Assembly: GCF_901764995.1 (NCBI RefSeq)
Contig: NZ_CABFKI010000005.1
Span: 1 to 64,000, forward strand
Direction: 5' to 3'
From: Actinobacillus porcinus
GTDB lineage: Bacteria; Pseudomonadota; Gammaproteobacteria; Enterobacterales; Pasteurellaceae
DNA length: 64,000 nucleotides
Position numbers and translations under genes: made by a program. Shown here piece after piece: positions 1-9,701 of the stretch (its first letter is position 1; every line of letters begins with the position of its first letter). The notes under the pieces were generated by a model, which saw nothing but the letters and a program-made list of their open reading frames with translations, had not been told where the DNA came from and ran no database searches.

Positions 1-67
1 TATCCACAGAAACTATGGATTAAAATTGAATAAAAATTTTTTTGTTGAACACAGTTGCTACAATTAA

Positions 68-2725
68 TTATGCGTATAACGGATTAATACGATCTACATT
101 CAAGCCGAATTTCGCAATGGCGTCTGCAACCACTTGAGTCGTTACTGTGCCTTCTTTCGCTAATTGCGATAACGCAGCAACAACAATGTAACGTTCATCC
201 ACTTCAAAGTGTTCACGTAAGTTTGCACGGCTGTCTGAACGACCGAAACCATCTGTACCTAACACATGATAGTGTTTAGTTGGTACGAATGCACGAATTT
301 GATCTGCATAAGCTTTTACATAGTCGGTTGCAGCAACAGTAGGGAGATCCGCTAATACTTGTGCAACGTATGGTACACGAGGTGTTTCAGTTGGGTGCAA
401 CAAGTTCCAACGTGCAGCATCGTTACCATCACGACCTAACTCATTAAATGACGGTGCAGAGAAGACATCTGCGGTAATACCATAGTCATTTGCAAGAATA
501 CGTGCAGCTTCACGAACTAAACGCATAATTGCGCCAGAACCTAATAATTGAACGTGACCTTTGCCTTTACCTTCAACGGTTTCAAATTTATAAAGGCCTT
601 TACGGATACCTTCTTCAGCACCTGCCGGCATCGCTGGTTGCTCAGTGATTTCATTTAATGTGGTCATGTAATAGAACACATCTTCTTGTTTTTCACCGTA
701 CATACGGTTGATACCATCTTGCATGATCACAGCGACTTCGAAAGCGAATGACGGATCATAGGTAATACAGTTAGGGATAATGCCTGCTTGAATATGGCTA
801 TGACCATCTTCATGTTGTAAACCTTCACCATTTAAGGTTGTACGACCCGAAGTACCCCCCACCATGAAACCACGCGCTAATTGGTCACCCGCCAACCACA
901 TCATATCGCCCACACGTTGGAAACCAAACATAGAGTAATAGATGAAGAACGGAATCATTGGTTGATTGCTTACTGAGTAAGATGTCGCTGCCGCAACCCA
1001 AGATGAGGTTGCGCCTAACTCATTGATCCCTTCTTGCAAGATTTGACCATCTGTTGCTTCACGGTAGTAAGCCACTAAATCACGGTCTGATGGTACATAA
1101 ACCTGACCTTGTGGGCTATAAATACCCACTTGACGGAACATCCCTTCCATACCAAAGGTACGGGCTTCATCCGCAAGAATTGGCACAATGGTTTTACCAA
1201 TATTTTTATCTTTTAATAAAATATTTAATACACGCACAAATGCCATTGTGGTTGAAATACCACGTGGTTGCTCATCAAGTAACGCTTGGAATTCTTCCAA
1301 TGCCGGAACTTTATATTCCACATCAAATTTTGCACGGCGAGCAGGAACATAACCATTTAAGGCTTTACGTCTGCCGTGTAAATAATTATATTCTTCAGAA
1401 CCTTCAGGGAATTTAATGTATTCCAAGTTTTCCACTTGTTCATCAGTTAATGGTAAATGGAAATGATCACGGAAGCCTTTTAAGCTCTCTAATGACATTT
1501 TCTTGGATTGATGTGCGGTGTTTTTACTTTCAGCTTCAGGAATTTTATAGCCTTTAACTTGGTGAACTAAAATTACAACCGGTTTATCTGCTTTTTGCGC
1601 ACGTTCATAAGCCGCATAAAGTTTTTCAGTATCATGCGCACCACGGCGTAATGCCCAGATTTCATCGTCTGTCATGTCAGCCACTAATGCTGCAGTTTCA
1701 GGGTAACGACCAAAGAAGTGTTCACGAACATAAGCGCCATTTTTAGATTTGAAGGTCAAATAGTCGCCATCAACTACTTCCATCATTAATTGTTTTAATT
1801 TACCGGACGTATCTTTTTCCAGTAATTTATCCCAGTTGCTTGCCCAAAGGACTTTAATCACTTCCCAGCCAGCACCGGTAAACAAGGCTTCTAATTCTTG
1901 AACGATCTTACCATTACCATGAACTGGACCATCTAAACGTTGTAAGTTACAGCTAATCGTGAAAATTAAGTTATCTAAACCTTCACGTGCCGCAAAACTC
2001 AAATCGCCTTTAGATTCGATTTCGTCCATTTCACCATCGCCTAAGAACGCGTAAACTTTTTGATCTTTGGTATCTTTTAAGCCACGGTTATCTAAATATT
2101 TTAAGAAACGCGCTTGACGAATTGCATTCACTGGGCCTAAACCCATTGAAACCGTTGAGAATTGCCAGAAATCAGGCATTAATTTAGGGTGTGGGTAAGA
2201 AGATAAACCATCTGCAAAGGCTTCTTGACGGAAGTTATCCATTTGTTCTTCCGTGATACGACCTTCAACAAATGCACGTGCGTAAATACCTGGCGCCGCA
2301 TGCCCTTGGAAGAACACTAAATCACCACCGTTTTTCTCAGTAGCACCTTTAAAGAAATGGTTAAAACAAACTTCATACATTGAAGCAGCAGATTGGAAAG
2401 TCGAAATATGACCACCTAAATCCAAATCTTTCTTCTGACTACGTAACACCATCGCAATGGCATTCCAGCGTACCGCTGAACGAATACGGCGTTCAATTTT
2501 TTGGTCACCCGGATAAACCGGCTGTTCAGAGACAGGGATAGTGTTAACATAGGCGGTTGTGGTGCCTGACGGCAAAGAAACACCATCAACACGCGCTTTG
2601 CTCATCAATTCTTCAATGATAAATTTTGCACGCTCAACGCCTTCTTCACGGATTAATGAATCAAGTGATTGTAACCAATCTTGAGTTTCGATTGGGTCTA
2701 CGTCATGGGTTAAGTTTTCCGACAT
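68..2725 (-). CDS. aceE: Pyruvate dehydrogenase E1 component (homodimeric type)
   Basis: This is the thiamine-diphosphate-dependent E1 subunit of the pyruvate dehydrogenase complex; it decarboxylates pyruvate and hands the acetyl group to the lipoyl domains of E2. The protein is about 885 residues, the usual length for the gammaproteobacterial homodimeric E1. The ThDP/Mg motif GDGEMDE followed by an Asn-containing segment (NLIFTISCNLQRLDGP) lies near residue 230-270. The reading frame is open up to 2755, but I place the start at the ATG at 2725 (MSENLTHD) because AAGGAAA sits just upstream of it. Transcription runs leftwards out of the window, where aceF and lpd would be expected. Confidence 0.97.
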   Translation of the reverse strand: MSENLTHDVDPIETQDWLQSLDSLIREEGVERAKFIIEELMSKARVDGVSLPSGTTTAYVNTIPVSEQPVYPGDQKIERRIRSAVRWNAIAMVLRSQKKDLDLGGHISTFQSAASMYEVCFNHFFKGATEKNGGDLVFFQGHAAPGIYARAFVEGRITEEQMDNFRQEAFADGLSSYPHPKLMPDFWQFSTVSMGLGPVNAIRQARFLKYLDNRGLKDTKDQKVYAFLGDGEMDEIESKGDLSFAAREGLDNLIFTISCNLQRLDGPVHGNGKIVQELEALFTGAGWEVIKVLWASNWDKLLEKDTSGKLKQLMMEVVDGDYLTFKSKNGAYVREHFFGRYPETAALVADMTDDEIWALRRGAHDTEKLYAAYERAQKADKPVVILVHQVKGYKIPEAESKNTAHQSKKMSLESLKGFRDHFHLPLTDEQVENLEYIKFPEGSEEYNYLHGRRKALNGYVPARRAKFDVEYKVPALEEFQALLDEQPRGISTTMAFVRVLNILLKDKNIGKTIVPILADEARTFGMEGMFRQVGIYSPQGQVYVPSDRDLVAYYREATDGQILQEGINELGATSSWVAAATSYSVSNQPMIPFFIYYSMFGFQRVGDMMWLAGDQLARGFMVGGTSGRTTLNGEGLQHEDGHSHIQAGIIPNCITYDPSFAFEVAVIMQDGINRMYGEKQEDVFYYMTTLNEITEQPAMPAGAEEGIRKGLYKFETVEGKGKGHVQLLGSGAIMRLVREAARILANDYGITADVFSAPSFNELGRDGNDAARWNLLHPTETPRVPYVAQVLADLPTVAATDYVKAYADQIRAFVPTKHYHVLGTDGFGRSDSRANLREHFEVDERYIVVAALSQLAKEGTVTTQVVADAIAKFGLNVDRINPLYA

Positions 2726-3151
2726 AGTACTTTCCTTTTTAAGTGGGTGAATCAAATGGCTTACAACTTAGAAGCCGCTTAAATCCTAAACAGATAAAAT
2801 CGAACTTGTTATCTATTTAACAAAATTTTTGAAATTTTATAGAATTTTTTGAGTGAAAGATAGTAAATTTTACTTATTTTTAACAAATTTTTCACGATAA
2901 CAAACAAAAATACATTTTACCGCTTTATCCAATAGCTTTTAACGAATTTTTGACCGCACTTGGGTGAGCTGATTTGGTTCAACTGTTGGAAATGCAAGAT
3001 TGGTCACGGGATTCTGCGGTGAAAGCACTGTTAGTGGTATGGTAGTTGTGTGAAGTAAGGAACAATATAACATTGCATACATGCGCCGGAAATAGGTATA
3101 ATAGAAAAATCTTTATTATATAAATGCAGTTGGGAATTTATTAGGTTTTTT
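2726..3151. other. Intergenic region between divergent aceE and hpt
   Basis: This 426-base A+T-rich stretch separates the two divergent genes and must hold both promoters. I can see one Haemophilus-type uptake core in reverse orientation (ACCGCACTT, 2953-2961) and a short open tail (2968-3045). I could not identify a convincing regulator site or an RNA gene in it. Confidence 0.5.
2968..3045 (+). pseudogene. Possible residual C-terminal coding tail
   Basis: An in-frame stretch of 25 codons ending in TAG reads ADLVQLLEMQDWSRDSAVKA and a short hydrophobic end. It follows a stop codon at 2965, has no start codon and no ribosome binding site, yet reads like the end of a real protein. I do not recognise the family. 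It may be the tail of a gene lost between aceE and hpt, or it may be chance. Confidence 0.2.
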
Positions 3152-3688
3152 ATGCAAAAACATCATGTTGACGTATTAATTTCAGAACAAAAAGTGCGGT
3201 CTAGAATTGTCGCATTAGGAGAGCAAATAACCGCTTTTTATCAACAAAAACAAGTTGATAAGCTTATTGTTGTTGGCTTACTTCGCGGATCATTTATGTT
3301 TATGGCGGACCTTGTTCGCGAACTTAAGTTACCTGTTGAAATTGAATTTATGACCACATCCAGCTACGGCAGCGGTATGACTACAAACCATGATGTAAAA
3401 ATCACACAGGATTTAAATGGTGATATTAAAGGCGAGCATGTTCTCATCGTGGAAGATATTATCGATACAGGCTATACGCTTGAAAAAGTCCGCGCTATTC
3501 TCAATTTACGTGAACCTGAAAGCTTAGCAATTTGCACCTTACTAGACAAACCGTCACGCCGCGAAGTTCAAGTACCTGTAGAATGGGTGGGCTTTGAAAT
3601 CCCTGATGAATTTGTGGTGGGGTACGGTATTGATTATGCCCAAAAATATCGTAATTTAGGGTATATTGGGAAAGTGGTGTTGGAGTAG
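3152..3688 (+). CDS. hpt: Hypoxanthine phosphoribosyltransferase
   Basis: The enzyme salvages hypoxanthine (and guanine) by transferring the phosphoribosyl group from PRPP. At 178 residues it has the normal length of bacterial Hpt. The PRPP-binding loop is [13 protein letters not shown] near residues 97-109, and the C-terminal segment with the [21 protein letters not shown] pattern is typical of the 6-oxopurine transferases. An uptake signal (AAAGTGCGGT) lies inside the start of the gene. It stands alone, divergent from aceE. Confidence 0.96.
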   Translation: MQKHHVDVLISEQKVRSRIVALGEQITAFYQQKQVDKLIVVGLLRGSFMFMADLVRELKLPVEIEFMTTSSYGSGMTTNHDVKITQDLNGDIKGEHVLIVEDIIDTGYTLEKVRAILNLREPESLAICTLLDKPSRREVQVPVEWVGFEIPDEFVVGYGIDYAQKYRNLGYIGKVVLE

Positions 3689-3780
3689 GCGAACAGAATT
3701 TGGAAAAGAGCTTAATTCATATCAATTAAATATTAATATATAGAGATAAGCAATCTGTTTCGAGTATTAAATTTTGCAGG

Positions 3781-3921
3781 GTAACAAGATTAGGCATTGT
3801 TTTTTTAGATTCTAATATACTGATTAATGCTTTAAATAATAAAACTAGCAAATCAGGGGGTATTAACATGTTGCATATTTTTAGAAATATGCTAAATAAT
3901 CCAGTTAGAAAATTTATTTGA
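3781..3921 (+). pseudogene. Possible PIN-domain gene remnant
   Basis: One frame reads RLGIVFLDSNILINALNNKT and stays open to a TGA at 3919-3921. The pattern hydrophobic-LDSNILINAL closely resembles the first strand and first catalytic Asp of PIN-domain nucleases. There is no suitable start codon and the rest of a PIN domain is missing, so this would be a decayed fragment. It lies immediately upstream of the zinc peptidase/PIN gene pair. A short ATG-initiated peptide at its end could also be read. Support is pattern recognition only. Confidence 0.35.
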
Positions 3922-3946
3922 GATAATTGTGATAAGGAGGTTTTTT

Positions 3947-4936
3947 ATGGCAAATCAATTTGAAATGAAAACCTTATATAATAAAATTATAGCGTTAGGT
4001 TTTAAAAAGAAAGATATCCAAGCTATTTTACCCGAATGGTGGAATGATAATATTGCTAAAACACAATCAGGCTTTTTAGAAGCTGCGGTATTATTATCTA
4101 AATCATTAAGTATTAATTTGAAATCACTTATTTCAGAAGAAAAAGCTTGTTTTGATTTGCCATTATCTAATTTTAAAGCAAAAGGTAATATAAATACTGC
4201 TGAGTTAGATATAGCCGTTGCATTATCAACTGTTGCAGCAAAAGCAACTTTACGAGGTTTTAGTGCAGAAAAACGTTATGATGGATTAACGGCAAAGAAA
4301 GTGCGTGAAACATTACTGTCTAGAGGAAATAAGTGGATCGATTTTCGTACATTAGTAGAATTTTGTTGGGAAATAGGTATTCCGGTTCTACATTTAAATC
4401 TTAAAAATTATAAAAAAATGCAGGGACTTGCTATAGAAATAAATAATCGCCCGGTAATTATTTTAACAAGTCAGCATAAATATGGTTATTTGGTATTTGA
4501 TTTAGCACACGAGCTAGGTCATATTTTGGCAGAACATACAAAAGATAGTATAGTGGTTGATGAACGTATTTCTCCAAAAGGCATTGAAAAAAATGAAAAA
4601 GAAGCTAATGACATTGCCTTAGAAATATTAACAGGATCAACTTATCATTTTACAACAAGAAGTCGTAATGCTAGCTCTATTGCGGAGGCTTGTATTTCCA
4701 CAGGAAAAGAAAGGAATATCGATCCTGCTCATTTAGTATTAAATATTGGTCATTCAATGGATAATTGGGCATTGGCTAATTCGGCATTAAAGATTATTAA
4801 GGAGAAGCTAAATATTAGTTCAAATGATCCTGCAATCTGCAAAGAGGTAATGTTAGAACGGCTAGATTTTGAGACAATGGGGGATTTTAAACACCCTATG
4901 CGAGTTATTACGTCTTCTCTCAATAAGGCTGCTTAG
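3947..4936 (+). CDS. ImmA/IrrE-family zinc metallopeptidase with N-terminal helix-turn-helix-like region
   Basis: The protein (about 329 residues) has the zinc-peptidase motif HELGH in the context VFDLAHELGHILAEH near residue 190, with a downstream Glu-rich helix (EKNEKEANDIALEIL) that supplies the usual third zinc ligand region. The first 70 residues look like a divergent Xre/HTH-type domain (LYNKIIALGFKKKDIQAILPEWW). ImmA/IrrE peptidases typically cleave a repressor. I chose the ATG at 3947 because AGGAGG precedes it; an upstream GTG at 3929 has no such site. It ends one base before the ATG of the PIN-like gene, so the two are probably translated together. Exact target unknown. Confidence 0.8.
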   Translation: MANQFEMKTLYNKIIALGFKKKDIQAILPEWWNDNIAKTQSGFLEAAVLLSKSLSINLKSLISEEKACFDLPLSNFKAKGNINTAELDIAVALSTVAAKATLRGFSAEKRYDGLTAKKVRETLLSRGNKWIDFRTLVEFCWEIGIPVLHLNLKNYKKMQGLAIEINNRPVIILTSQHKYGYLVFDLAHELGHILAEHTKDSIVVDERISPKGIEKNEKEANDIALEILTGSTYHFTTRSRNASSIAEACISTGKERNIDPAHLVLNIGHSMDNWALANSALKIIKEKLNISSNDPAICKEVMLERLDFETMGDFKHPMRVITSSLNKAA

Positions 4937-4937
4937 A

Positions 4938-5537
4938 ATGTTGTTATTATCTGATAATGATATTCTGGTTAAATTAGGTTTATCAGGATTACTACCTGAT
5001 TTTTTAAAGTTATTGAGAGTAGAAAATAATCAAGTCTATATTACAGAATCAACAGTGTATTCTTTACCTGCGCAGTTAAAGAAATATACTAAGGATAGCG
5101 ATATACATCGAGCGGTATTAGAGTTAGTTGCTCAATTTCAAAAAATCTCTTCTATAGATATAGGGTTATTAGAGCAATTTAGCACTGTTAGTGATATTGA
5201 TTCTGGAGAAGCTATTTTAGCTACAAAAATGATTGAAAATCCTTCCGCCTATTTAGCCACAGGGGATAAACGATTTTTAAGAGCAATAAAGCAAACAGAC
5301 TTTTCTAAAGACTTTGAAAATAGAGTTTATACTTTTGAATTGGCTTTATTGTTATTAGTAGAGTCTATAGGATATGAAAGAGTGAAATCTAAAATATTGG
5401 AAACTTCCCAATTACTTGATAAACCTTTAGATGGTTTATTTAAATTAGCGTTCAGAGTAGATTCTACAAAGGATAGTGATATTGAGTGCTTGATTAGCTT
5501 TACAAAAGATATTCAAGATTTACACTCTCTAGTATGA
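4938..5537 (+). CDS. PIN-like nuclease-fold protein paired with the ImmA/IrrE peptidase
   Basis: The frame is open from 4869, but that region overlaps the peptidase gene; the ATG at 4938 gives a 199-residue protein beginning LLLSDNDILVKLGLSGLL. The acidic pattern fits a PIN fold: Asp in SDNDIL near the start, Glu in ITEST, Asp/Glu in the DSGEA segment and Asp in LATGDKRFL. PIN domains are metal-dependent RNases common in toxin-antitoxin modules. The C-terminal 80 residues have no family I recognise. The one-base spacing to the peptidase gene argues for a two-gene functional unit. Function as toxin or defence effector is inference. Confidence 0.6.
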   Translation: MLLLSDNDILVKLGLSGLLPDFLKLLRVENNQVYITESTVYSLPAQLKKYTKDSDIHRAVLELVAQFQKISSIDIGLLEQFSTVSDIDSGEAILATKMIENPSAYLATGDKRFLRAIKQTDFSKDFENRVYTFELALLLLVESIGYERVKSKILETSQLLDKPLDGLFKLAFRVDSTKDSDIECLISFTKDIQDLHSLV

Positions 5538-5627
5538 GTTTATGTGAGATTTTAAATAACTTTCTTAAAGTGAAGAATAAATTTAGATTAAGTCATTAAT
5601 AATATAAATATGTTAAACGAGGATTAA

Positions 5628-6755
5628 ATGTCAAATTTAGTAGAACAAAAAAATGATGAAATTGATTTAATTGAACTCTTAAAAACACTTTGGGATAAGA
5701 AAATCTGGATTCTTATTTCTACCTTTATATTTACAGTAATCGCTGGGGTTTATGCATTTACAGCAAAAGAGCAATGGACTTCTACAGCAGAAGTCATTGA
5801 GCCCAAAGTTTCTGATTTAGGGAGTTATTTCAATATTCGTAAGGAATATGCTCGTATCTTAGGGCAGGAATTTGATGTTAATAAGTTAAAAAAAGAGCTA
5901 TTTGAGAAATTTAATTTAACTTCTAATGCGTTAGATGAACGCAAAGCTTTCTTTGAACAATCAAGCCTTTACAAAAAACTTTCCGAAGGGAAAAAAGAGC
6001 AGGATAAAAGAATCATTCTTTCAGAGCTTATGACTAAAGATTTGGTTGTTACTAAACCTGACCTAAAAAAAGAACCTGATGCACAATGGCGTAAAATTAG
6101 TTTTGCGACAGAAACACCAATAGAAGCTCAGGATATATTACAACAATTTATTGCTTTTACAGGTCAAGTAGCCTATCGTATTGAATTAGATGATTTTTTA
6201 ATTGGGTTTAACGAAGTTGTTTCTGATTTAAATTATGAAAAGACAAAATTTGAGCGTGATTTAACGATCCAAAAGCGAATTCAATTAGAAAATTTGAATA
6301 ATGCTCTAAAAATTGCCCAAGAAGCAGGAATTAAGGATTATGCAAAATCATTTAATTCCGCAAGCGACAGTGCGATTCAAGCGCTAGCAATGTCAGAAGT
6401 AAAATTACCACTTACAGACTCTAAATTAAGTGATGGCTCTTATTTATTTATGTTAGGTGAGAAATACTTAAAAGCGCAAATTGATGTATTAAATCAAGAA
6501 GCCATTGTTTACCCACCTAGATATTATGAGGTTACAGCTCAACTAAAAGAATTAGAGCCATTATTAATGAAGATAAAAGAAGCTAAGGCGAATACGTTTA
6601 GCTATCAGGCAAGTCCGGATTATCCTGTAACAAAAGATAAGCCGAAAAGAGCGATTATTCTAGTTATTGGAGCAGTAATAGGCGGATTATTATCTTGTTT
6701 ATTCCTTTCTATTGCTTATTTATTAAATAGAAAAGATACTTATGAAAAAAATTAA
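5628..6755 (+). CDS. wzz: Wzz-type polysaccharide chain-length determinant
   Basis: This inner-membrane protein of 375 residues has the layout of Wzz polysaccharide co-polymerases: an N-terminal membrane helix near residues 28-49 (WILISTFIFTVIAGVYAF), a long periplasmic coiled-coil-rich domain, and a second membrane helix near 343-367 preceded by a Pro/Lys-rich segment (KDKPKRAI). Such proteins set the modal length of O-antigen or capsule chains made by Wzy. It is the first gene of the polysaccharide locus and overlaps the next gene by 14 bases. The exact Wzz subclass is not certain. Confidence 0.85.
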   Translation: MSNLVEQKNDEIDLIELLKTLWDKKIWILISTFIFTVIAGVYAFTAKEQWTSTAEVIEPKVSDLGSYFNIRKEYARILGQEFDVNKLKKELFEKFNLTSNALDERKAFFEQSSLYKKLSEGKKEQDKRIILSELMTKDLVVTKPDLKKEPDAQWRKISFATETPIEAQDILQQFIAFTGQVAYRIELDDFLIGFNEVVSDLNYEKTKFERDLTIQKRIQLENLNNALKIAQEAGIKDYAKSFNSASDSAIQALAMSEVKLPLTDSKLSDGSYLFMLGEKYLKAQIDVLNQEAIVYPPRYYEVTAQLKELEPLLMKIKEAKANTFSYQASPDYPVTKDKPKRAIILVIGAVIGGLLSCLFLSIAYLLNRKDTYEKN

Positions 6756-7848
6756 GATACTGCATTTTAGTCAAGTTGGTGGAGGCGTAGATAGATATTT
6801 ACGTCTCTATTTAAAATATTCAGATAAATCTCAATTTGAAAATGTTGTTATTGGGACACCTAGTCTCAATAAAGACGATTATATAGATAAAACAAATAAA
6901 TTTTATCAATTGGATATTAGCCAATCATTTTCTCCATTTAAATTACTAAAAAATATTTTCTTAGTAAGAAAAATTCTCAATCAAGAAGCACCCGATATTT
7001 TGTATTTACACAGTACATTTGCGGGAGTTATTGGAAGAATTGCAGCGATAGGTTTGAAATGTAAGGTAGTATATAATCCGCATGGTTGGTCATTTAAAAT
7101 GAATGTATCACCTTTGAAAAAGAAAGTGTATACATTTATAGAGAAGATACTTTCATTACTAACCGATAAATTAATTCTTATTTCTAAATCTGAATATCAG
7201 TCAGCTAAAGATATTGGTATCCGTAGTGATAAATTAAGTTTAGTCTATAATGGTATAGAAATAACGGTATCTAATAAAGTTGCTTCACTGCCAATAGATA
7301 TTAGTGATAAATATGTAATTGGTATGATTGGGCGGTTAAGTGAACAGAAAAACCCTTTATTTTTCCTAGAGTTTGCAAGAGAAATTTTAAAACTTTATCC
7401 TGATACTTACTTTATTATGGTTGGTGATGGTGAATTAAGAAATGTAGTTGAGCAAAAAATTACTGAGTATGATTTAGGTAAAAATATTCTTATTACAGGG
7501 TGGGTAAATAACCCGGAAATGTATTTAAATTTATTTGATCAAGCGGTGTTATTTTCAAGATGGGAAGGCTTAAGCCTTGCTATTGTAGAATATTTGGCAC
7601 ACAAGAAGCCTGTACTTGCAACTAATATTGGTGGAATTAATGATGTTATTATAGATGCTGATACTGGATTTCTTATTGAAGAAAATGATTTAGAAAATGC
7701 TATTATAAAATCCAATATATTTAGAAATAATCTTAATTTAAGAAATAAAATTATTGAAAATTCCTATAATTATTTGAGAAATAGATTTTATATAGCAGAT
7801 AAAATAAAAGAAATGGAAAATATTTTTCAAAGTATCTTAGAGAAATAA
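6742..7848 (+). CDS. Glycosyltransferase family 4 protein
   Basis: This is a retaining GT-B glycosyltransferase of 368 residues. The N-terminal half has the loop FSQVGGGVDRYL seen in GT4 enzymes, and the C-terminal half has IGMIGRLSEQKNP and the donor-binding pattern EGLSLAIVEYLAHKKPVLAT, with the two Glu residues of the E-x7-E motif. It probably adds one sugar to the undecaprenyl-linked repeat unit in the cytoplasm. The start overlaps wzz. The donor sugar cannot be read from the sequence. Confidence 0.88.
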   Translation: MKKIKILHFSQVGGGVDRYLRLYLKYSDKSQFENVVIGTPSLNKDDYIDKTNKFYQLDISQSFSPFKLLKNIFLVRKILNQEAPDILYLHSTFAGVIGRIAAIGLKCKVVYNPHGWSFKMNVSPLKKKVYTFIEKILSLLTDKLILISKSEYQSAKDIGIRSDKLSLVYNGIEITVSNKVASLPIDISDKYVIGMIGRLSEQKNPLFFLEFAREILKLYPDTYFIMVGDGELRNVVEQKITEYDLGKNILITGWVNNPEMYLNLFDQAVLFSRWEGLSLAIVEYLAHKKPVLATNIGGINDVIIDADTGFLIEENDLENAIIKSNIFRNNLNLRNKIIENSYNYLRNRFYIADKIKEMENIFQSILEK

Positions 7849-7849
7849 T

Positions 7850-8698
7850 ATGGATAATAAAGTATCTTGTATTGTAGTTTGTTATAATCCTAGCAATGAA
7901 GTTGTAAAAAATATTGAAACTTATATTAACTTTGTTGATAAGGTTATTATTGTTGATAATTCTGATATTGATAATTCAACTCTCTTTAGTGAATTGAAAG
8001 AAAAATATCATTTAATATATTTACCCTTATTTAATAATACAGGTATTGCTTACGCATTGAATATAGGTGTAACAAAGAGTATTGAGCTTAATTTTGAATA
8101 TATTATTACAATGGATCAAGACAGTTGTTTTTACAATAATTTAGTTGAGGTTTATAAGGAATTTATTCAGCATAATGATATAAAAAATATTGCAGCACTA
8201 TCTCCAAGTTACAAAACGGATAGGGTAATTCAGCTTAGAAAAAATTCTTCTCTTGATCATGAAGAAAAGCTAATAACTATGCAATCAGGAACACTTTTTT
8301 TTAGCAAAAAGTTTGAAATAATTGGTAAGTTTAATGAGGATTTATTCCTTGATGTTGTTGATTGGGAATATTTCTTTAGATTGCATAAATTAGGTTTCAA
8401 GACTATCCAATGCAATAAAGCAATTTTGCAACACGCCCCAGCTGAAAGTTTACCGCTTTTTAAATTTAGAGGGAAACAATTTTCTGTAGGAGTAGCTTCT
8501 CCTCTTAGATATTATTATCAAATACGTAATTTATTATGGTGTATTTTAAATATAAAAAGTTATTTTATGCTAAAAACTATAGCATATAAATTTTTTAAGA
8601 TTGTTTTCTTATTTGATAATAAGAAAGAATATTTAGCTTATGCAATGAAAGCAATTAAAGATGCTTTCAAAGGAAATTTAGGAATTTATAAAGATTAA
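7850..8698 (+). CDS. GT2 glycosyltransferase, probable rhamnosyltransferase
   Basis: A 282-residue GT-A enzyme. It opens with KVSCIVVCYNPS, has VIIVDNSD as the nucleotide-binding strand, GIAYALNIGV, and the metal-binding segment ITMDQDS. The TMDQDS form and overall pattern are those of the RfbF/WbbL-like rhamnosyltransferases. Together with the rml genes downstream, this suggests it transfers L-rhamnose from dTDP-L-rhamnose. It starts two bases after the previous gene. The rhamnose assignment is inference from motif and context. Confidence 0.82.
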   Translation: MDNKVSCIVVCYNPSNEVVKNIETYINFVDKVIIVDNSDIDNSTLFSELKEKYHLIYLPLFNNTGIAYALNIGVTKSIELNFEYIITMDQDSCFYNNLVEVYKEFIQHNDIKNIAALSPSYKTDRVIQLRKNSSLDHEEKLITMQSGTLFFSKKFEIIGKFNEDLFLDVVDWEYFFRLHKLGFKTIQCNKAILQHAPAESLPLFKFRGKQFSVGVASPLRYYYQIRNLLWCILNIKSYFMLKTIAYKFFKIVFLFDNKKEYLAYAMKAIKDAFKGNLGIYKD

Positions 8699-8710
8699 TA
8701 GGTTTGATAA

Positions 8711-9691
8711 ATGAAAAAAGACTTAATTTCTGTAATAGTACCTATATACAATGTTGAAGTATATTTAAGAAAATGTATAGATAGTATTTTGGCACAAGAT
8801 TATCCTAACTTAGAAATCATCTTAGTAGATGACGGGGCTACAGATAATTGTGGTCAAATTTGTGATGAGTATGCACAAAAACATTCTAATATCACGGTCA
8901 TTCACAAAAAAAATGGTGGGTTATCTTCGGCAAGAAATGCAGGGATTGAGATAGCAAAAGGAAAATATATTTCTTTTGTAGATAGTGATGATTGGATCGA
9001 AAGCGATATGATCAGCACTTTATATACTGATCTTAAACAAGATAATGCAGATGTAAGTGCTATTATTTTTTATCAAGAATATAGCGATGGACGATTGATC
9101 AAAAACTCTCATCAAACTGAAAAATCTCTTTTGTCTAGAGAAGAAGCATTAAGTTGTTTTTTATTTAATGATTATTTAACACCTTGTGCCTGTGGAAAAT
9201 TGTATAATATTGAATTATGGAAAGATATTCGTTTCCCAGAAGGAAAGTTATTTGAAGATCAACTCACTATCTATAAAATCTTAGATCTTGCAGATAACGT
9301 AGTATTTAATCCTTTACCGAAATATTATTATTTTAAGCGAGAAGGATCTATTGGACATTCGGTATTTAATGATAGAACCTATGATTTATATCACGCAATT
9401 AATGAAGAATATCAATTTCTTGTAAATAAATATCCTAATATTAAGGCAGATTTAGTTGTGGGTAAAATTACTTGGGAGATTGTGTTCATTAATATGATGC
9501 TAAGAGGCTGTAAGAACGATCAAGAACTTATTAAAAAAGTTAGACAATTTGCGAGAAATAACACGATGCCAGTATTAAATTGCAAATTTATTAATAAGAT
9601 TAGAAAATCTCAGATACTCTTATTTGCTTATCTATTTAATATTTATAATCCTTTATATTCTTTATACAAACGTTGTAAGGGTATTAGCTAA
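8711..9691 (+). CDS. GT2 glycosyltransferase
   Basis: A 326-residue GT-A glycosyltransferase of family 2. The N-terminus SVIVPIYNVEVYLRKCIDSI and the strand LEIILVDDGATD are classic, followed by GGLSSARNAGIEIAKGKYI and the metal-binding DSDDW segment. The C-terminal third contains a pair-of-helices region typical of capsule and O-antigen transferases such as the EpsJ/CpsI type. The donor is unknown. It lies between the probable rhamnosyltransferase and the polymerase. Confidence 0.88.
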   Translation: MKKDLISVIVPIYNVEVYLRKCIDSILAQDYPNLEIILVDDGATDNCGQICDEYAQKHSNITVIHKKNGGLSSARNAGIEIAKGKYISFVDSDDWIESDMISTLYTDLKQDNADVSAIIFYQEYSDGRLIKNSHQTEKSLLSREEALSCFLFNDYLTPCACGKLYNIELWKDIRFPEGKLFEDQLTIYKILDLADNVVFNPLPKYYYFKREGSIGHSVFNDRTYDLYHAINEEYQFLVNKYPNIKADLVVGKITWEIVFINMMLRGCKNDQELIKKVRQFARNNTMPVLNCKFINKIRKSQILLFAYLFNIYNPLYSLYKRCKGIS

Positions 9692-9701
9692 GATAAATTC
9701 T

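Noticed and set aside
1054-1416. Open frame of 120 codons on the plus strand within aceE
   Set aside because: It lies wholly inside a strongly conserved gene on the other strand and resembles no protein family.
3929-3946. Upstream GTG as start of the zinc peptidase
   Set aside because: The AGGAGG lies between the GTG and the ATG at 3947, so the ATG must be the start.
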